The position numbers were made by a program, and so were the translations under genes. Below the pieces are notes generated by a model that saw only the letters and a program-made list of their open reading frames with translations, was not told where the DNA came from and made no database searches. 12,144 nt of DNA. Source: Oehlia diaphana (lineage: Eukaryota > Glomeromycota > Glomeromycetes > Glomerales > Glomeraceae). Positions 9,942-12,144 of the stretch are shown here, piece after piece (position 1 is the first letter of the stretch; each line of letters begins with the position of its first letter). Where the stretch lies: positions 20,389 to 32,532 of the forward strand of contig QZLH01001387.1 of NCBI GenBank assembly GCA_003833135.1. The letters run 5' to 3'.

Positions 9942-10926
9942 TCACTAATTTGCAACACGGCTTTTTGTGATTATAATGCTTCAGACGCTTTAATGGTTCC
10001 TGTAATAATATGATGTGCTATATAGAATAAAATAAGTTTATTTTTCTTTTATTAGGTAAATAATGATTCTACAACTACATTAGATCTTTGTTTTTTTTTC
10101 TGTCTTATTATAAATTCAATACACCACTAAAAATTATTAGAATATTACTCAATAGTTTGAATATTAATTAAAAACATACCGTATAAGAGTCAGTATTAAA
10201 CTACTCTATTGTTGTTAAATAGAAAAAAAATATTATCTTACCTAATGAAAAGTTTTTTTATATTGTTGGTAAAATAAATAATATTTTGTATACTTATTCC
10301 GTTATTCGATATTTAGCCGATCAACCCACCTGATTTGTGACCAGTTCCTGGCGCAGATCGGGTCTAAATCATATGGCTTTCAGACCAATAATTTCTTTCT
10401 GATTTAAACTGGAAATGGAATATGCTGTATTTATGCTTTATTAATGACTAATTAATGGACTCTATCATATAATAGAATTATTCATTAATCTTTTTTACAA
10501 ATTTTACAAAAATGTTTTCATTATGATACAGGCTAATAAATTTATTATTTTATACCGCAATATTTCATAATTATTGATAATTATAAAGAAAAATTATTCC
10601 ACGATCGTCATCTGTAGATAGATAATCATTCCCCAAATTAACTATTGAAATTCATCCATGTAATACTTTAATACTTTATACCTTTGCATCTCTTAAATTT
10701 GTCATTTTTGAATTTTTCAACGTTTACGAAACAAGAAATTATTACTTTCGGTAACAGCATTTTTATAATCATCTGTGAACGATTTATTAGACAAACCTTT
10801 AATTTTTTTTTTCGAACAAAAATAAAACATTTACAGTTCCATATCACGAAAATTTGGAATAAAATAAATGATTTTGATTATTCTTTTTTTAAAGAGAACA
10901 TTGAAAAAAGTTATCCACGTTTATCA
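9942..10926. other. AT-rich intergenic DNA with one GC-richer patch
   Basis: About 1 kb with no supported gene. A GC-richer patch lies at about 10312-10410. It contains GGTCTAAATCATATGG followed by CTTTCAGACC, so GGTCT and AGACC form a small inverted pair around it. It may be the end of an old DNA element, but no boundaries are visible. A frame from 10684 to 10998 starts with TTG and is low-complexity; it is not accepted as a gene. Confidence 0.45.
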
Positions 10927-10954
10927 ATTTATTTATTTATTTATTTATTTATTT
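10927..10954. repeat. (ATTT)7 microsatellite
   Basis: Seven uninterrupted ATTT units (28 bp). They keep an overlapping frame open as a repeating YLFI peptide, which explains most of the 3' half of the spurious frame at 10684-10998. Confidence 0.97.
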
Positions 10955-10998
10955 CTTATACATGTAGTTTATTCTTTATTTGTTATAAAAATAATTAG

Positions 10999-11503
10999 AA
11001 AGTATAAAATAAAAAGATTTTAATTTGTGCATTTTAGAGATTTAATAAATAATTTTAATAATATTGTTATTCATAAATATTAAGTCACAACATGATTAAA
11101 TAAAATAGATAATTTATTAAAAGCTTCTTCAAAAATACAATCTTTGATCGCTTAATTACAAATACTGTGCGCGAATTAACTTTCATAAATAAAAACCCTC
11201 ACACTTATCATCACTAGTTTACTAAATAAATTTTGATCTTAAAAATTACCTATTTCAATTTATATTAATTTAGTAAAAGCGCTGTAAATTATAAAAGTAA
11301 TTTTATTTTTTTCAAATTTCTTTATTAATTCGTAATCTAAAAGAGGAATAGATTTAATGCAATAGACATAAAGTTAATTTCTTTGATAAATTTCGCTAAT
11401 AATAAATATTCATTAGGACATTTCAAAAATCTTAGATGTTCAAAAATAATTATTAGAAATTTTATTTATTGGCATTATAGTCTACAACATTATGATCTAT
11501 AAT
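10999..11503. other. AT-rich flank before the hAT-like element, nothing recognised
   Basis: No gene, RNA or repeat is seen. The last eight bases (11496-11503, TCTATAAT) are the left copy of the target-site duplication of the adjoining element. Confidence 0.55.
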
Positions 11504-11899
11504 TAGGGATGGCAACGGTCACGGTCATTAACCGGTTATGACCGGTCATGACCATGACCGATATCGGTCAGTCAAAGACCTCTGACTGACTGTTTGACCG
11601 ACCAGTCTGACCGACCGTTTAACTGATCCTGAGAACGTTTGCGAAACATTTTTTAATATAAAATTTAATAAAAAAATGTTTTGCAAACGTTTTTTAATTA
11701 TTTTAATAGAAAACGTTGCAAAAACGCTTTTATTAAGTATTTCATAAAAAAAAAATGTTTCGCAAATGTTTTCAGGATCAGTTATACGGTCGGTTAGACC
11801 GGTCAGTCAAACGGTCAGTCAAACAGTCGGTCAGTCAAAGGTTCTTGACCGGTTATGACCGACCGATGACTGACCGATGACCGACCGTTGCCATCCCTA
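11504..11899. mobile_element. Non-autonomous foldback hAT-type MITE, 396 bp, complete
   Basis: The element starts TAGGGATGGCAACGGTC and ends with the exact reverse complement, giving 17-bp perfect terminal inverted repeats. It is flanked by an exact 8-bp direct repeat, TCTATAAT (11496-11503 and 11900-11907). An 8-bp target duplication with TAGGG(A/G)TGGCAA-like termini is characteristic of the hAT superfamily. The inverted arrangement continues far inside: AACTGATCCTGAGAACG at 11621 and its counterpart near 11774 lie 117 and 116 bp from their respective ends. The whole element is therefore a foldback with arms of roughly 155 bp and a centre of about 85 bp. No transposase frame is present, so movement would need a transposase supplied elsewhere. 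Clean ends and a perfect duplication suggest fairly recent insertion. Confidence 0.94.
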
Positions 11900-11907
11900 T
11901 CTATAAT
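11900..11907. repeat. Right copy of the 8-bp target-site duplication
   Basis: TCTATAAT directly follows the element and exactly matches 11496-11503 directly before it. This fixes the insertion boundaries. Confidence 0.93.
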
Positions 11908-12144
11908 GTTATTATTTTAATAGTTTTGATCAAGATAATAGTTTTTCATTGTAAATCAGGAATTTAAATAAATTTGAAGCTATTTGCTCAATTACAAATG
12001 GGGACGCGGCTAGAAAAAGCCGGGGTTCGGACTGATCACGTGATTTTGAGATTTTTTAATTATCATATGCTCATGAGTCTAACCATTTGGAAAATTAATT
12101 TTTCCATATATAATATAATAATAGAAAAGGCGTAAATATTTACA
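11908..12144. other. End block with a GC-rich, element-end-like segment
   Basis: Most is AT-rich, but 12000-12045 is GC-rich. It holds GGCTAGAAAAAGCC (12008-12021), a hairpin with a 3-4 bp GC stem, then CCGGGGTTCGGACTG, then the perfect palindrome ATCACGTGAT (12035-12044) with a central CACGTG. The segment resembles the terminus of a repeat more than a gene, but no matching second end lies in the window. The window closes with AAAAGGCGTAAAT, the reverse complement of the TTTACGCC word seen elsewhere. Confidence 0.35.

Noticed and set aside
10684..10998. 104-codon + frame
   Set aside because: It starts at TTG, and its 3' half is translated (ATTT)7 microsatellite. The composition is that of AT-rich noise and no motif is present.
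11504..11899. CRISPR-like array from the repeated GGTC/GACC words
   Set aside because: The repeats are very short, unevenly spaced and inverted about a centre, and the segment has hAT termini with an 8-bp duplication in a eukaryotic context.

Overview
This is a very AT-rich, gene-poor eukaryotic window. The codon use, the short GT-AG intron and the domain combination fit an arbuscular mycorrhizal fungus (Glomeromycotina, Rhizophagus-like). In those genomes, single-copy-looking BTB-BACK-TLDc proteins form large lineage-expanded families scattered among decayed transposons. This assignment is inferred from protein architecture and base composition. No rRNA, tRNA or species marker is present.

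Only one intact protein-coding gene can be supported. It has two exons (7851-8104 and 8175-9339, + strand) and encodes a 472-residue BTB/POZ-BACK-TLDc protein. A TTTTTACGCC motif and a T-run lie just upstream, and tandem AATAAA signals lie just after the stop. It is probably a Cullin-3 substrate adaptor or scaffold.

Layout: 1-124 and 730-813 are long alternating A/T homopolymers. They bracket a purine-rich block (125-729) with no recognisable gene. 814-2296 is AT-rich non-coding DNA with small repeats. 2297-2708 looks like an old decayed reading frame that I cannot name. 2841-3048 is a young tandem duplication of about 105 bp. 3049-5150 shows nothing recognisable beyond a polypyrimidine tract and homopolymers. 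5156-5414 is the broken integrase core of a Ty3-like LTR retrotransposon, followed by a 58-codon open frame. 5683-6808 is AT-rich and empty. 6809-7105 is another unusually open, more GC-rich stretch of unknown origin. After the BTB-TLDc gene, 9391-11503 is mostly empty AT-rich sequence, with one open patch (about 9801-9935), a GC-richer patch (about 10312-10410) and an (ATTT)7 microsatellite.

The best-defined novel item is at 11504-11899. It is a complete 396-bp foldback, non-autonomous hAT-type element with 17-bp perfect terminal inverted repeats and an exact 8-bp target-site duplication. Its arms are packed with GGTC/GACC motifs, and its centre holds further inverted copies of a second motif. 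The final block (11908-12144) contains a small GC-rich, transposon-end-like segment with a hairpin and a CACGTG palindrome.

No operon-like or multi-gene system is visible. The window reads as one conserved, spliced family gene in a landscape of transposon debris.
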